Positions 13,453 to 22,736 of a stretch of 64,000 bases of DNA are shown here, one piece after another. Location of the stretch: NCBI GenBank assembly GCA_001643675.2, contig LSRY02000017.1:620001-684000 (forward strand). The letters are read 5' to 3'. The notes under the pieces are model-generated. The model was given only the letters and a program-made list of their open reading frames with translations. It did no database searches and was not told where the DNA came from. Source of the stretch: Monocercomonoides exilis (taxonomy: Eukaryota; Preaxostyla; Oxymonadida; Polymastigidae). How positions within the stretch are numbered: position 1 is the first letter of the stretch; every line of letters begins with the position of its first letter. The position numbers and the translations under genes are program-made.

Positions 13453-14640
13453 ATGAGTTTGACAAAAGTTGAAAAACCATACGGACGTTCATATAACTTC
13501 TCTGCTGGCCCTGCAACTCTCCCTGATGAGGTGTTGGAAACAGCACGCGATGAAATGATGAACTACAAGGGCTCTGGCCAATCTGTCATGGAAATGAGCC
13601 ATCGCTCAAAAGTCTATATTGACATATTCACACGCGCACAAAAATCCCTGAAAGAATTGTTGAAAATCCCAGACAATTATGATATCCTCTTTTTGCAAGG
13701 AGGTGCCACCATGATGTTCTCTGGTGTTCTGATGAACTTGATCAAAGTTCCAGGCCAAACAGAGAAACCAGTCGTTGATTACGTAATCACTGGAGATTGG
13801 TCAAAGAAAGCAGCAGACGAAGCCAAAATGTTCAGCGACTTCTGCACCGTGAACATTGCTTGCGACGCTAAAACAGCAGAAGGATATGTCACAATCCCAG
13901 ATCAATCAACATGGAAACTCTCACCAAACGCAGCCTATGTTCATTACACAACAAACGAGACTATCCGAGGTCTTACATTTAACACTCTTCCAGAGTTCCC
14001 AGAAGGAACAACTGTTGTGTGCGATATGAGCTCTGACTTCTTGTCTCGCCCAATTGATGTTAGCAAGTTTGGCGTTATTTATGCAGGAGCACAGAAGAAT
14101 GCTGGACCTGCAGGTGCAACAATTGTTATTGTGAGAAAAGATCTCCTTGATCGTTCTCTTCCATTCTGCCCATCAGCAATCAATTTCAAGAAGCAAGCGG
14201 CTAAGGACTCTATGCTGAACACTCCCCCAACATACGCTGTGTATATCTGCGGCTTGTACTTCGATTACATTTTGAAACATGGTGGATTGGAAGCGGTTCA
14301 GGCACAAAATGAAGAAAAAGCAAAGATTCTTTATGAAACCGTTGCTCAAAGCGATGGATATTATGAAGTTTTAGTTAAGGATCCACGATTCCAATCAAGA
14401 ATGAATGTTCCTCTTCATTGCATCGCAGGTGGAGAACCAGATAAAGATAAGATGACACCTCATGAGCTCAAGTTTGTTGCAGAGGCAACAAAATTGGGCT
14501 TGGTTAATCTGAAAGGATATCGTGATCTTGGAGGTGTTCGTGTTTCCATGTACAATGCGATGACCGTTGATGGACTTAAGATGCTGAGAGAATTCATGAA
14601 TCAATTCAAAGCTCAAAACCCACCAATTAAGAAGGATTAA
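13453..14640 (+). CDS. serC: Phosphoserine aminotransferase
   Basis: A 395-residue intronless ORF with ATG at 13453 and TAA stop. It begins with the class V aminotransferase signature NFSAGPATLP. The PLP Schiff-base lysine lies in AGAQKNAGPAG (Lys about residue 215). LQGGATMMF, YVHYTTNETI and a C-terminal LRGYRDLGG-like stretch (KGYRDLGGVRVSMYNA) match the family. The enzyme transaminates 3-phosphohydroxypyruvate with glutamate to give O-phospho-L-serine, the second step of the phosphorylated serine pathway, in the cytosol. Family members are usually 360-370 residues, so this one is slightly long. There are no low-complexity inserts, unlike its neighbours. Lack of introns in an intron-rich region is compatible with an old bacterial acquisition, but that is only a suggestion. 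A phosphoglycerate dehydrogenase is not in this window. Confidence 0.97.
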   Translation: MSLTKVEKPYGRSYNFSAGPATLPDEVLETARDEMMNYKGSGQSVMEMSHRSKVYIDIFTRAQKSLKELLKIPDNYDILFLQGGATMMFSGVLMNLIKVPGQTEKPVVDYVITGDWSKKAADEAKMFSDFCTVNIACDAKTAEGYVTIPDQSTWKLSPNAAYVHYTTNETIRGLTFNTLPEFPEGTTVVCDMSSDFLSRPIDVSKFGVIYAGAQKNAGPAGATIVIVRKDLLDRSLPFCPSAINFKKQAAKDSMLNTPPTYAVYICGLYFDYILKHGGLEAVQAQNEEKAKILYETVAQSDGYYEVLVKDPRFQSRMNVPLHCIAGGEPDKDKMTPHELKFVAEATKLGLVNLKGYRDLGGVRVSMYNAMTVDGLKMLREFMNQFKAQNPPIKKD

Positions 14641-14870
14641 ATTGAGATCAAATTCAATTCTTTATCTTGTTGACATTTACAATCTTTTATTCATTTTCAT
14701 TTTTCTGTCTTTAACGCTGTGAAGATTTTTATTTCTGTGATTATGAATATGCATACCTGTTAAATGTGTTATTGATTTTTAATGTAGAAAAATCTGTATA
14801 TAAAAATGATTATTAATTTCAATCAATTTATGTGTTGAAGATATAATTTTTATTGTAATAAAACTTTATC

Positions 14871-14905
14871 TGGAACGAAAGTTTGATTTCAAAAAGGATT
14901 AGCCA
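14871..14905. repeat. Solo terminus of the 210-bp inverted-repeat element
   Basis: GAACGAAAGTTTGATTTC followed by AAAAAGGATTAGCCA closely matches the right terminus of the element at 49288-49497, differing at a few bases. No matching left end is seen nearby, so it is probably a remnant. Confidence 0.5.
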
Positions 14906-14971
14906 TATTTTCTTATCTTTATCTCAATTTTTTGATTTTTCTTTAATATTTGTGTAATAGTAAAATTCTTT

Positions 14972-15039
14972 TATTGTTATGACCTTTGAAATATTGGAAC
15001 ATATCGGTGATTTTTTCACAAATGGTAGAATTTTGCCAA
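14972..15039. repeat. Diverged fragment of the 180-bp repeat family
   Basis: ATTGGAACATATCGGTGATT and TAGAATTTTGCCA correspond to the conserved ends GGAACAAATCATTG and AGAATTTTGCCCCA of the copy at 19241-19291. Only one end is recognisable. Similar short antisense ORFs over this copy and the 19114 copy reflect shared repeat sequence, not a protein. Confidence 0.35.
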
Positions 15040-15391
15040 ATAATTTTTCCTGATCATTGAATCCATTACAAATAAAGCAAATTGATAAAGATTTGTTTCT
15101 CTTTTCATTATTTTTTGACATCAATACAAGTACATAAAAAATGGTATGAATGCATATGTTTTTATAACTATTTTGAAACAAAAATTTTCATGCATTTATC
15201 TCAATCCAAACATTTGTGTATTCAATACAAATATCAAAATGGTGTTGTTTTCTTATTCAATTTTTTTTTAAAAAAAATCTGTATATAGGAGACAGACAAC
15301 ACAAAAAAGTTCAATAGTGTGCAATTGCAGTTTCATGTGAATTCTTTTTGATTGGATTTCTTTCTTTCTTTCTTTTTTTTTTTTTTTGAAG

Positions 15392-16723
15392 AATTGTTTT
15401 CTGAGCTGGAAGGCTGCGATGATGATGAGCAGAAACAGAAAATCGAAGAAATAGATGTTGCGACGAATGAAATGGGAAATTTCGATTTTTTAACCGTTTT
15501 CACAGTCAGTCTGTTCAATAAAATGGACAAAATGATTGAAGAAAAGAAAATATCTCTGGAGAATGTTATTTTGATAATTCTGCATTTAGGAAATTGCAAA
15601 ATGTTCGAAAACTTGCAGAGATATAACTTTTGTATTTCTTTTCTGGGTAAAAGATTTGAGAAGATGATTAAAGAAGAATGGAGAAAAGAAGTGAGGAACG
15701 AAAAGGTTCTTGTTGATCTTTGCAAATGCTATGTTTTACTGTGGATCATTTCTCCTTCAAAAGAATTATTATCTATTTGCATCCCTTGCCTTCTGAAAGC
15801 TGCATTGAACAAAGAGAAAAGCGAAAAAACACAAAAAGAAGTGGAAATGGCTTTATTTGTTTTGAGTAATGATGAAATATATTATGTGTGAGCACTTCTT
15901 TTTTATTTTTATTATATTTAGTTTTTTTTCCCCTCTTATTTCTTATTAGTTTGTCGAACGAGAACTGTATTTGAAGGAAATTACAGAAATCATCAAACAT
16001 CAACAGAAACATCACAATCTAACTCATCTTGCGTATCAATCAGCTTGGCAATTTTTGATTTTCAGACTTCATTTTGACAAAAGCTTGGAAGATGTCATTG
16101 CAAATGAGCTGCATTTTGCGAGAGAAGCAGGAAGAGAACTGGAAGAGCTAATGAAATATGTGGATTGGAAGAGAGGAAAAGGAGGAAATGGGGAAAAAGA
16201 AGAGGAAGAAGAGATTCTTTTGAAGAGATGGTTCATTTTGATTAACGTTTTCCTTTCTTCTTGCAAAGTTAGGAATAATGAATTTGTTGGACTTTTCAAC
16301 AGCATTGTTCAAATGTTTAGGGCAGCAAAGGAAGATCATAGAGTAATTAGTGAGTTGTGTACTAATTCCTTTGTTGATGTGGCAAGAAGCGAATCTGTGA
16401 AAGTTGAAGACTTATTGGAGGGTGGAGCTTTTGATGTTATTTTGGAGGAGATTCAGCAACCAACATTGAACGATAGAATAACATTTGATATCTTATTATT
16501 TTTTGATGCAATTTCTTTGCGATTGAAAAGAAAGAAGAAAGATGAATACGAAGAAATGAAAAGAAAGGCAGCGAAAATGGAGATATTTGAAAAGATGGAA
16601 GAAGAAGGATATGAAGACATCATCACAAGCTTTTATGAAATAATTGATTTTCTAAATGAAAAATTGTCTAATTATTTTGTATGGTTATCTTCAAATATTT
16701 CTGATTATTTTGTGAATGTTTGA
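15392..16723 (+). CDS. Lineage-specific Glu/Lys-rich helical family protein, copy 1 (first exon not located)
   Basis: Two exons are clear: 15392-15885 and 15950-16723, joined by a 64-bp phase-0 intron (donor GTGTGA, acceptor TTATTAG). The protein is all-helical and rich in E, K and L, with blocks such as LFSELEGCDDDEQKQKIEE, CIPCLLKAALN, HLAYQSAWQFLI, NELHFAREAGRELEEL and the C-terminal SDYFVNV. I recall this architecture as a very large multicopy family in the Monocercomonoides genome; the function is unknown and it may be an ARM/HEAT-like helical repeat protein. No ATG precedes the first block in frame; it begins at a likely phase-1 acceptor (TTTGAAG at 15391), so a short upstream exon is expected but I could not place it. 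The gene lies tail-to-tail with copy 2. It may be functional, since no internal break is seen after the intron is removed. Confidence 0.7.
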
Positions 16724-17541
16724 AGAAATGATATCCAATAATAAAAACAGATTAAGATATTAATTTCACTTTTTTTGTCGTTTTATTAAAACGAAAACAA
16801 GCAACCATTTGACCTTTTTCAAAAGGTCTTTTTTCATTTCATCGAAGTGAAATAAAAAGGAAGCAAAAATTAGAAAAGAAAAGAAAAAATTGTAACTTTT
16901 TTGATTTTTCATTTTGTTCTTTTCTTCATCATTCTTCTTTCTCAAATGAATTGTCTCTTTTATCCTTTTTTTCAAAGATAATGTGATAATTATGTTCTTC
17001 TCCATTCAGCAATTATCTTCAATTACCTCTTTTCTGTCTTTTTAATAAGTTTAACTTTTTTGATATTTTTTTCAAGAATATTTTTCCTTTTCTGTTTTCT
17101 CATCAACATCAAAAAAGAAGATAAAGAAGAAGATAACTACGAAATATGTGATGTGATTACAGTTGTTATTTCATAATCAAGAAAAAGAAGAGATGTTGTT
17201 GTTTTGTTTAACTGAAACGAAATTTTGAAAAATTCTTCAATACTCAGTGAGCTTTGTAAGAATGAAAGGGAAAGAAATCATTCCATGGTGAACCGACGAA
17301 AGCGAAGAAGATAATTGTTGAATTGACTGTTTATGATGTGTGTTCGTAAGGTTGAAGAAGAAGAAGAAGTTAAAATTTCACTTCGGAACGTCATCTTTTC
17401 TGTTCTCTTCTTTTCTCTTTATCTTTTTCAGTTCATTTTTTGTTGGCCTTTTCTTCTGAATCTGAATTTTAATTCCATTTCATTTCTCTTCTGCATTTCT
17501 GAAACGATGATGAAAATGAAGTATCAAATAGCACTTTCTCC
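16724..17541. other. Intergenic region between two convergent family copies
   Basis: About 820 bp, AT-rich, with no convincing ORF. It contains a short palindrome, GACCTTTTTCAAAAGGTC, at 16811-16828. It separates the two 3' ends. Confidence 0.5.
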
Positions 17542-18852
17542 TTAAATGTGCACAAAATAATCGCATTTCTTTTTTGTCTTCATTGTATATTGAGTATTGC
17601 TTGTCATGAATGGATGCGTTTTATGAAAACCCACAATAATGTCTTCGTATCCCTCTTCCTCAAACTTCTCGAGCACTTTCCTTTTCGTTTCTTTTCGTTT
17701 TATCTCGTCTTCCTTTCTTTCCATCTCTTCTTTCAATCTTTCACAAAGGTCTTCGAAAAATTCCAAAAAAGTTCAAAATTTTTGTTTTTCAATGTTAACT
17801 GATGAATTTCCTCCAAGAAAACATCAACAGCCCCATTTTTTAAAAAAGTTCAAACTTTCACAACTCTGTTTCCTGGAGCTCTTACAAATGAATGAATGCA
17901 CAGCATTCTTATATCTTCGAAATTGTTCTTTGTTGATTGATATAAGCTTGCAATGCTTTCAATAATCACAGAATGCTCTTTATTCCATAATTTGCAGTTC
18001 AAAAAATAGAAGCTGATTGTGTTGAGCCATCTTAATATCACCTTACCTTCCATTTCCCCTTTCGCTTTCGACATCCTCTTCACATCTTGAAGTTTTGAAA
18101 GCTCTGTCAATTCTCTTGACGCTTCTCTCCCAAAATGCAATTCATTCGCAATTACAACTTCCAAACTTCTTTCTTTGCGAATTCTTTCAATCAAAAAATT
18201 CCAAGCAGACTGATATGCAAGTTGAGTGAGACTGCGATGATCCATATGACGTTTCATTATTTCTTTTATCTCATTCAGATGCAATGCTTTTTCAATGTGC
18301 CAACATAAAGCAATGAAAAGAAAATTCAATAATATCAAAATGGAAATAATAATATTCATGCATAATAATAGGCAATGTTGTTCAAAGCCAGCAAAGCTAT
18401 TTCCACTTCTTTTTGAGCATCCTCGTTTTCCACTTTATTCAATGTAGCTTTCAAAAGATTGGGCACATAGTTTGAAATCGATTCAGTTAAAAACCAGCAG
18501 TTTAGCAAAATGAAACATTCACAAAGATCAGAGCAAGTCTTTTCATTTTTATCTTCTTTCTTTTTCACTTCTTCAATAAGGATCTCATCAAATTTTTTGC
18601 ACAGCGATGAAGTCATAAAATTCTTTTTCGATATGTTCCTCAAAATCTCACAATAGCCTATATGCTTCAAAAAGTCAATGGCGCTTTCCAGTGGCAGTTC
18701 TTTTTCAATCATGCAATCGATTTTATTGAAAACTTCTTCTGTGAGAGCACTTTTCATTTCGTTTTCATCCATCTCTTCAATCAATTCCTTCATTTTACAA
18801 AATTTTTGTTTCTGCTCATCGAATGTGCATAAATCCAATTTTGAAAAGAGGC
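17542..18852 (-). pseudogene. Lineage-specific helical family protein, copy 2, degraded
   Basis: This copy is colinear with the one at 15392-16723, from LFSKLDLCTFDEQKQKF (18850 down) to EEEGYEDIIVGFHK (about 17640). Three lesions are seen. At the intron site matching copy 1 the donor reads GCATGA instead of GTGTGA (about 18365). The acceptor position has TTGG instead of an AG (about 18310). After the residues RVVKV (about 17850) one extra T shifts the frame, and the homologous sequence ELFLKNGAVDVFLEEI continues in the next frame. The likely phase-1 acceptor before LFSKL (TTTTAAG, 18853) is shared with copy 1. I infer a pseudogene. Assembly error could explain one lesion but hardly all three. 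Confidence 0.75.
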
Positions 18853-19113
18853 CTTAAAATAAATGCAAAATTCAATTTTATAAAAGTGAAAAAGAATATT
18901 CAAACGAGCAAATTCATTTGTTCTCAGAGTCTTTTGAATTAGTTTTTTAAAAAAAAACCATTTTGAAAAGCATTTGTGCAGTTCAGATGCAAACAAATCG
19001 ATGGAATCAAAAATGATTTTTGCACGAGCACAATGACAAAAACATGCTCCTTTTTTTGTGGCAAACGAAGATAAAACATTTTTTCAATTGAAAAATGGGA
19101 ATTTTTCGTTGTT

Positions 19114-19291
19114 TGGGATGATTTTTTTTTCTTTTTGATATTTGTTCATTCTTCTCTTTCAAATATTTAATTCATTTTTAAAATTTTCAATATTTTTTTG
19201 AAATGTGAATGAAAGACTTACAATGAATAGGTTTTTGAAAAAGTTTGGAACAAATCATTGTTTTTTTCATAAATAAAAGAATTTTGCCCCA
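19114..19291. repeat. 180-bp MITE-like dispersed repeat, copy C
   Basis: It starts TGGGATGATTTTTTTT and ends AGAATTTTGCCCCA, with an internal GGAACAAATCATTG. It aligns end to end with copies at 48839-49020 and, inverted, 61910-62088, though it is more diverged. It lies just downstream of the EFCAB11-like gene. Confidence 0.55.
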
Positions 19292-19364
19292 TCTTTTCAG
19301 CAAATAAGTTGAAAGATGCAAAAATCCAATTTGTTGTGTTTCTAGATTAAAAATAAAAAAAATA

Positions 19365-20024
19365 TCATGATGCCATTCTTTCAAAATCCTTGAAGCTGAC
19401 CTGTCAAAAATTTAAAAGTTATCACATAAAAGAAATCTAATAATAATCAACACTGAGCAAACCCTTCCGTCTTTATCTCTATCTGCTTCAAAAAACATAG
19501 ATTGAACAGATTCTTTTGTAATAGAAGGCGTGTATTTTTGAGCTACAGCATCGACATCCCCAACTGTTAAAAATCCAATATTTGATATATCAAGAAGTTT
19601 AAATGTCTTTCTCAACTCTTCCTCAAAATCAATATAGCATGCTCGCTCTTCCATAATCTCGTAATACCTTTTATCATTTACAACTTTGTGGAAACATGAA
19701 TATTTAAAACAAAAAATAAAAATTGTCAAACAATCGCTTCCATTCATTATAACGTTCATTTCTTGCTTCACACATTTTCATTTCAAAATATCAATGAACA
19801 AAATGTACATTTAAGTTTAAAATTAAGATTGATAGCATTACCTTTGAAGGCTTAAATCCAAAGCAAGCTAAGCATGCAAGTTTAAAATTATGTCTTGATA
19901 TAGTTTTATCTTCGTTTGCATATTTCATAAAACTATTTCGTATCTGCCTAATAACTTCTGGTGGTGGTTTTCTCTTTTGTGCTTCATAAAATACACGTGG
20001 AAAATAGCCAGCCAGATTTGACAT
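19365..20024 (-). CDS. EFCAB11: EF-hand protein, EFCAB11-like
   Basis: Three exons on the minus strand: 20024-19842, 19765-19463 and 19400-19365, all phase 0, with introns of 76 and 62 bp. They give 173 residues; human EFCAB11 has about 163. The first exon has KYANEDKTISRHNFKLA followed by the family-typical FGFKPSK. The second has an EF-hand pair region, DISNIGFLTVGDVDAVAQKY and EADRDKDGRV. The last exon of only 36 nt completes VSFKDFERMAS, as in the family's DGHVSFRDFE. Only DRDKDGRVSFKD looks like an intact Ca2+ loop (D-D-D-V-F-D spacing); the others are degenerate. The ATG at 20024 is the first in frame. A possible extra 48-bp in-frame intron (GTTTGA...CAAAG) inside exon 2 cannot be excluded. 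In other eukaryotes EFCAB11 is little characterised. Confidence 0.75.
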
Positions 20025-22736
20025 TATCCATTGATTATGGGTATTCAAATAATAATAAAGATACGTTAATATGCTGAATGAAACCAAAATTGAACCAGCT
20101 TATTCACTAGTTGTTATATGAATTGAATGAGTGCCCATTACAGAATAAAAATACTCAAAAGATTTTTGAAAGCAAGTTTATTGCTTTAAAAACAAGAAGT
20201 GATTTTGTGAAATGCGACAACAGAATTAATGATACAATTACTTTATTATAGCAGATTTAAAGCGATCGACGAGAGGTCAAAAGAATGCTATTGCCACTTG
20301 AATAAATTTATTCGTTTTTTCTTCAAATTGTAAAAAAATGCAACATTTATGGCCTTTTCGTTGAAAGAGGAATTAGCATCATCAACAATTTTGGATAATT
20401 GAGTATTTTTTATGTATGAGAAAAATCAAATATCTCTCGCGCTTAGGAAAATGGAAAATAGTACATTTGTTACGGTTTTTGCGTTCAAAAGAAAGAAGAG
20501 TGCGAATTCAAATGAGGAAAATGGAAAATGTCTGTGATTCAATTGGAGGATGCTTAATCGCCCATATCGTTCCATTTGAAAGCTCATTTGTTTTTTCAAC
20601 AAAAGAGCAGTGGACTTCGCGAAATACTCGTTATTCTTTTGAATTCCTTTGAAAGCCTTATTCGTCAAAGCTTCAAAACTCAGAATCTTGAATTTCGTCA
20701 GTTTTCTGCGCTTATGCATCCAGATGCACACTTGGGATTACCTTTGCACAAGCATTCTTTTTATTCTATTTCATCACAGGCTTTCAGTTTTATTGATTCG
20801 TACCATCTCCTTTGAACATATCACTTGTAGCATTGATTTTCATCAGGCAACAACCATTTTTTTTTTAACAAATAACCATTTTCCTTTGGTGGCTGAGAAA
20901 TCAAAGTTTGCTGCTTATTGCTATTTTTCAATTTCTTATTTTCTGTTTTGGTGAATGCAATTTATTTTCTTCTTATTCATTTTCCATTGATAAGTTCTTT
21001 TTCAGAAGAAAAGTCAAATTTCGCCACAAAGCCGTTCGCTAAGAAGGCTTGCTGCAAAGTTGGACAGAAGAAGGGCATTGAATGGAATGCCTCCAAAAGA
21101 ATTGTGAATGATGCAAAAGAGAAAAAAACGAGACAAATGAAGACATTGGAAAATGAGCTTATGATTTGAATGGAAAAGCGAAAGGAAAAGCAAAGCTAAG
21201 AAATCATTGATCTGATAAAAAGAACTTTTGAAAAGGGAGCGTAAGACGAACAACGAAAAAAGCATAAAGGCAGACAGAACTTCAAGAAGATCAAAGAAAT
21301 TGACGAAAGAAATGAACTTAAAACGGAATGAAACAATAAAAAAGAATATCAGAAAAAAGGAAAGAATTCGCCAAGCAAAAGGCAACATCAAAGTTGAATT
21401 TCCGTTCAAATGCAACATAAGTGAAAGCATTCAGAAAACCGACTTTAAATTTCTTTAACAAGAAACTGTTTGCTTGTGGTGCTTGTGAGGTTTGTATTGA
21501 ACTTCATTTTGAGTAATTATTCAAATATTTTTTCAATGTTCAATTTTCCCGCATTTAATCATGATTGCCTCCACTTTTTCTGGTGGTATTCTTCATCTTC
21601 CCAAGAAATAGAATAAAAGACAATAGCATTTGATATTGTCGTTGTGCATTCTTGTTGGTTCGCGCCGATGCATTGAAGAGATTCAATTTCTTGGGCTACT
21701 TTTTCTGCTTTTGGCGAGTTTCCTCTCACATTTTCATTTCTTCAGCCTTCCGTTTGAACATGGAATTTAAGCTACTTCTCAGCAGTTAAGATGCTGAAGA
21801 TTCAGCTAGAAAAATGCTCTGAACGCATCCATCAAAATAATTCAAGGAAAATGCGCCAATTTATCTAGATATAGAGATAAAAAAATGATTTTTACAGGAA
21901 TGAGTGGAAGCTGTATAATTCGAAAGAGGAATAGAAGGAAGGAGCAGAGAATGCAGGAATTGAGTCAAAAATGTTGAAGGATGAAGACATAGCAATCTGG
22001 CAATGACGAGAATGCTTGTGAAGCAGATGAACTTTTTATAGATGAAGAAAGGAAACGGAAATTTGGAAATGGAAAAGAAAAGAAGAAGAAAAATACTGAG
22101 CAATGCAATAAAAATTGATGTTCAAGGAGAAAATATAAGTGGAGAGGTATTTTGAAGGGAAATGATTTCAGAAGATCATTTTTTCAAATTTGAGTGGAAG
22201 ATGCACATTTTTCTTAATCATCATCTTCTTCGAACGGTCAACAATGCCTTTTTACAGCTTTGGGTATCTTTTACAAAATCGATGCGCATCTTCATTTTAA
22301 ACTCACATTTCCCCTCTATTCATTCGTTTCAAAGCTCACAATTTTTCCTTTTGCTGGAGAGCTTACTTCTTGTAATGTAATTTAATTCCTCCATGTTCTT
22401 TTCCAGCATTTGTTTACGAAATCTATTCAATATTATTTCGATTTGGAATCATTTCTCATCCTTTCAGAATACATTTCATGTGGATTAAAAGGGTATGCAA
22501 TGGAAATATTTTTCTTTTCTTTTTTTCTTTTTATCTTTAATGTATTCTCTCATTTTTTTAATTTGATTCTTTATATATTTTTTCTTCATAAAGATAACAT
22601 TTTAACCTTTTAACTTTTTTGGTAGAGAGAAGCAATAAAAACAATTGTTGTAGCAAGAAAGGGAGAAAATGCATCGCAATTGCAGTTATGGACATGATCA
22701 AAATTATTCAAGTTTTTGAAGAGAGCTTTCTTGAAC
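20025..22736. other. Long region without a convincing gene; Lys-rich relic patches
   Basis: About 2.7 kb. Open stretches rich in Lys/Glu/Arg occur on the plus strand in different frames (20999-21169, 21228-21458, about 21900-22140), broken by stops. They look like eroded coding sequence, but I recognise no family. No tRNA-like cloverleaf or mobile-element terminus is seen. The promoter of the beta-helix gene should lie near 22600-22730. Confidence 0.4.

Larger units (their letters stand above)
14641..15391. other. Intergenic region with decayed repeat ends
   Basis: This AT-rich region has no convincing gene. At 14871-14905 it carries a sequence matching one end of the inverted-repeat element at 49288-49497. 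At about 14972-15039 it carries a diverged piece of the 180-bp repeat family seen at 19114, 48839 and 61910. The unlocated first exon of the next gene should lie here. Confidence 0.5.

Noticed and set aside
13453-14640. serC as a contaminating bacterial fragment
   Set aside because: The flanks are the same AT-rich spacer type as elsewhere and one carries a remnant of the local MITE family; base composition is not clearly foreign. Old transfer stays possible, contamination is unlikely.
14924-15181. Similar small antisense ORFs at 14924-15181 and 19187-19384
   Set aside because: Their similarity comes from the shared 180-bp repeat family; there are no starts, domains or matching lengths.
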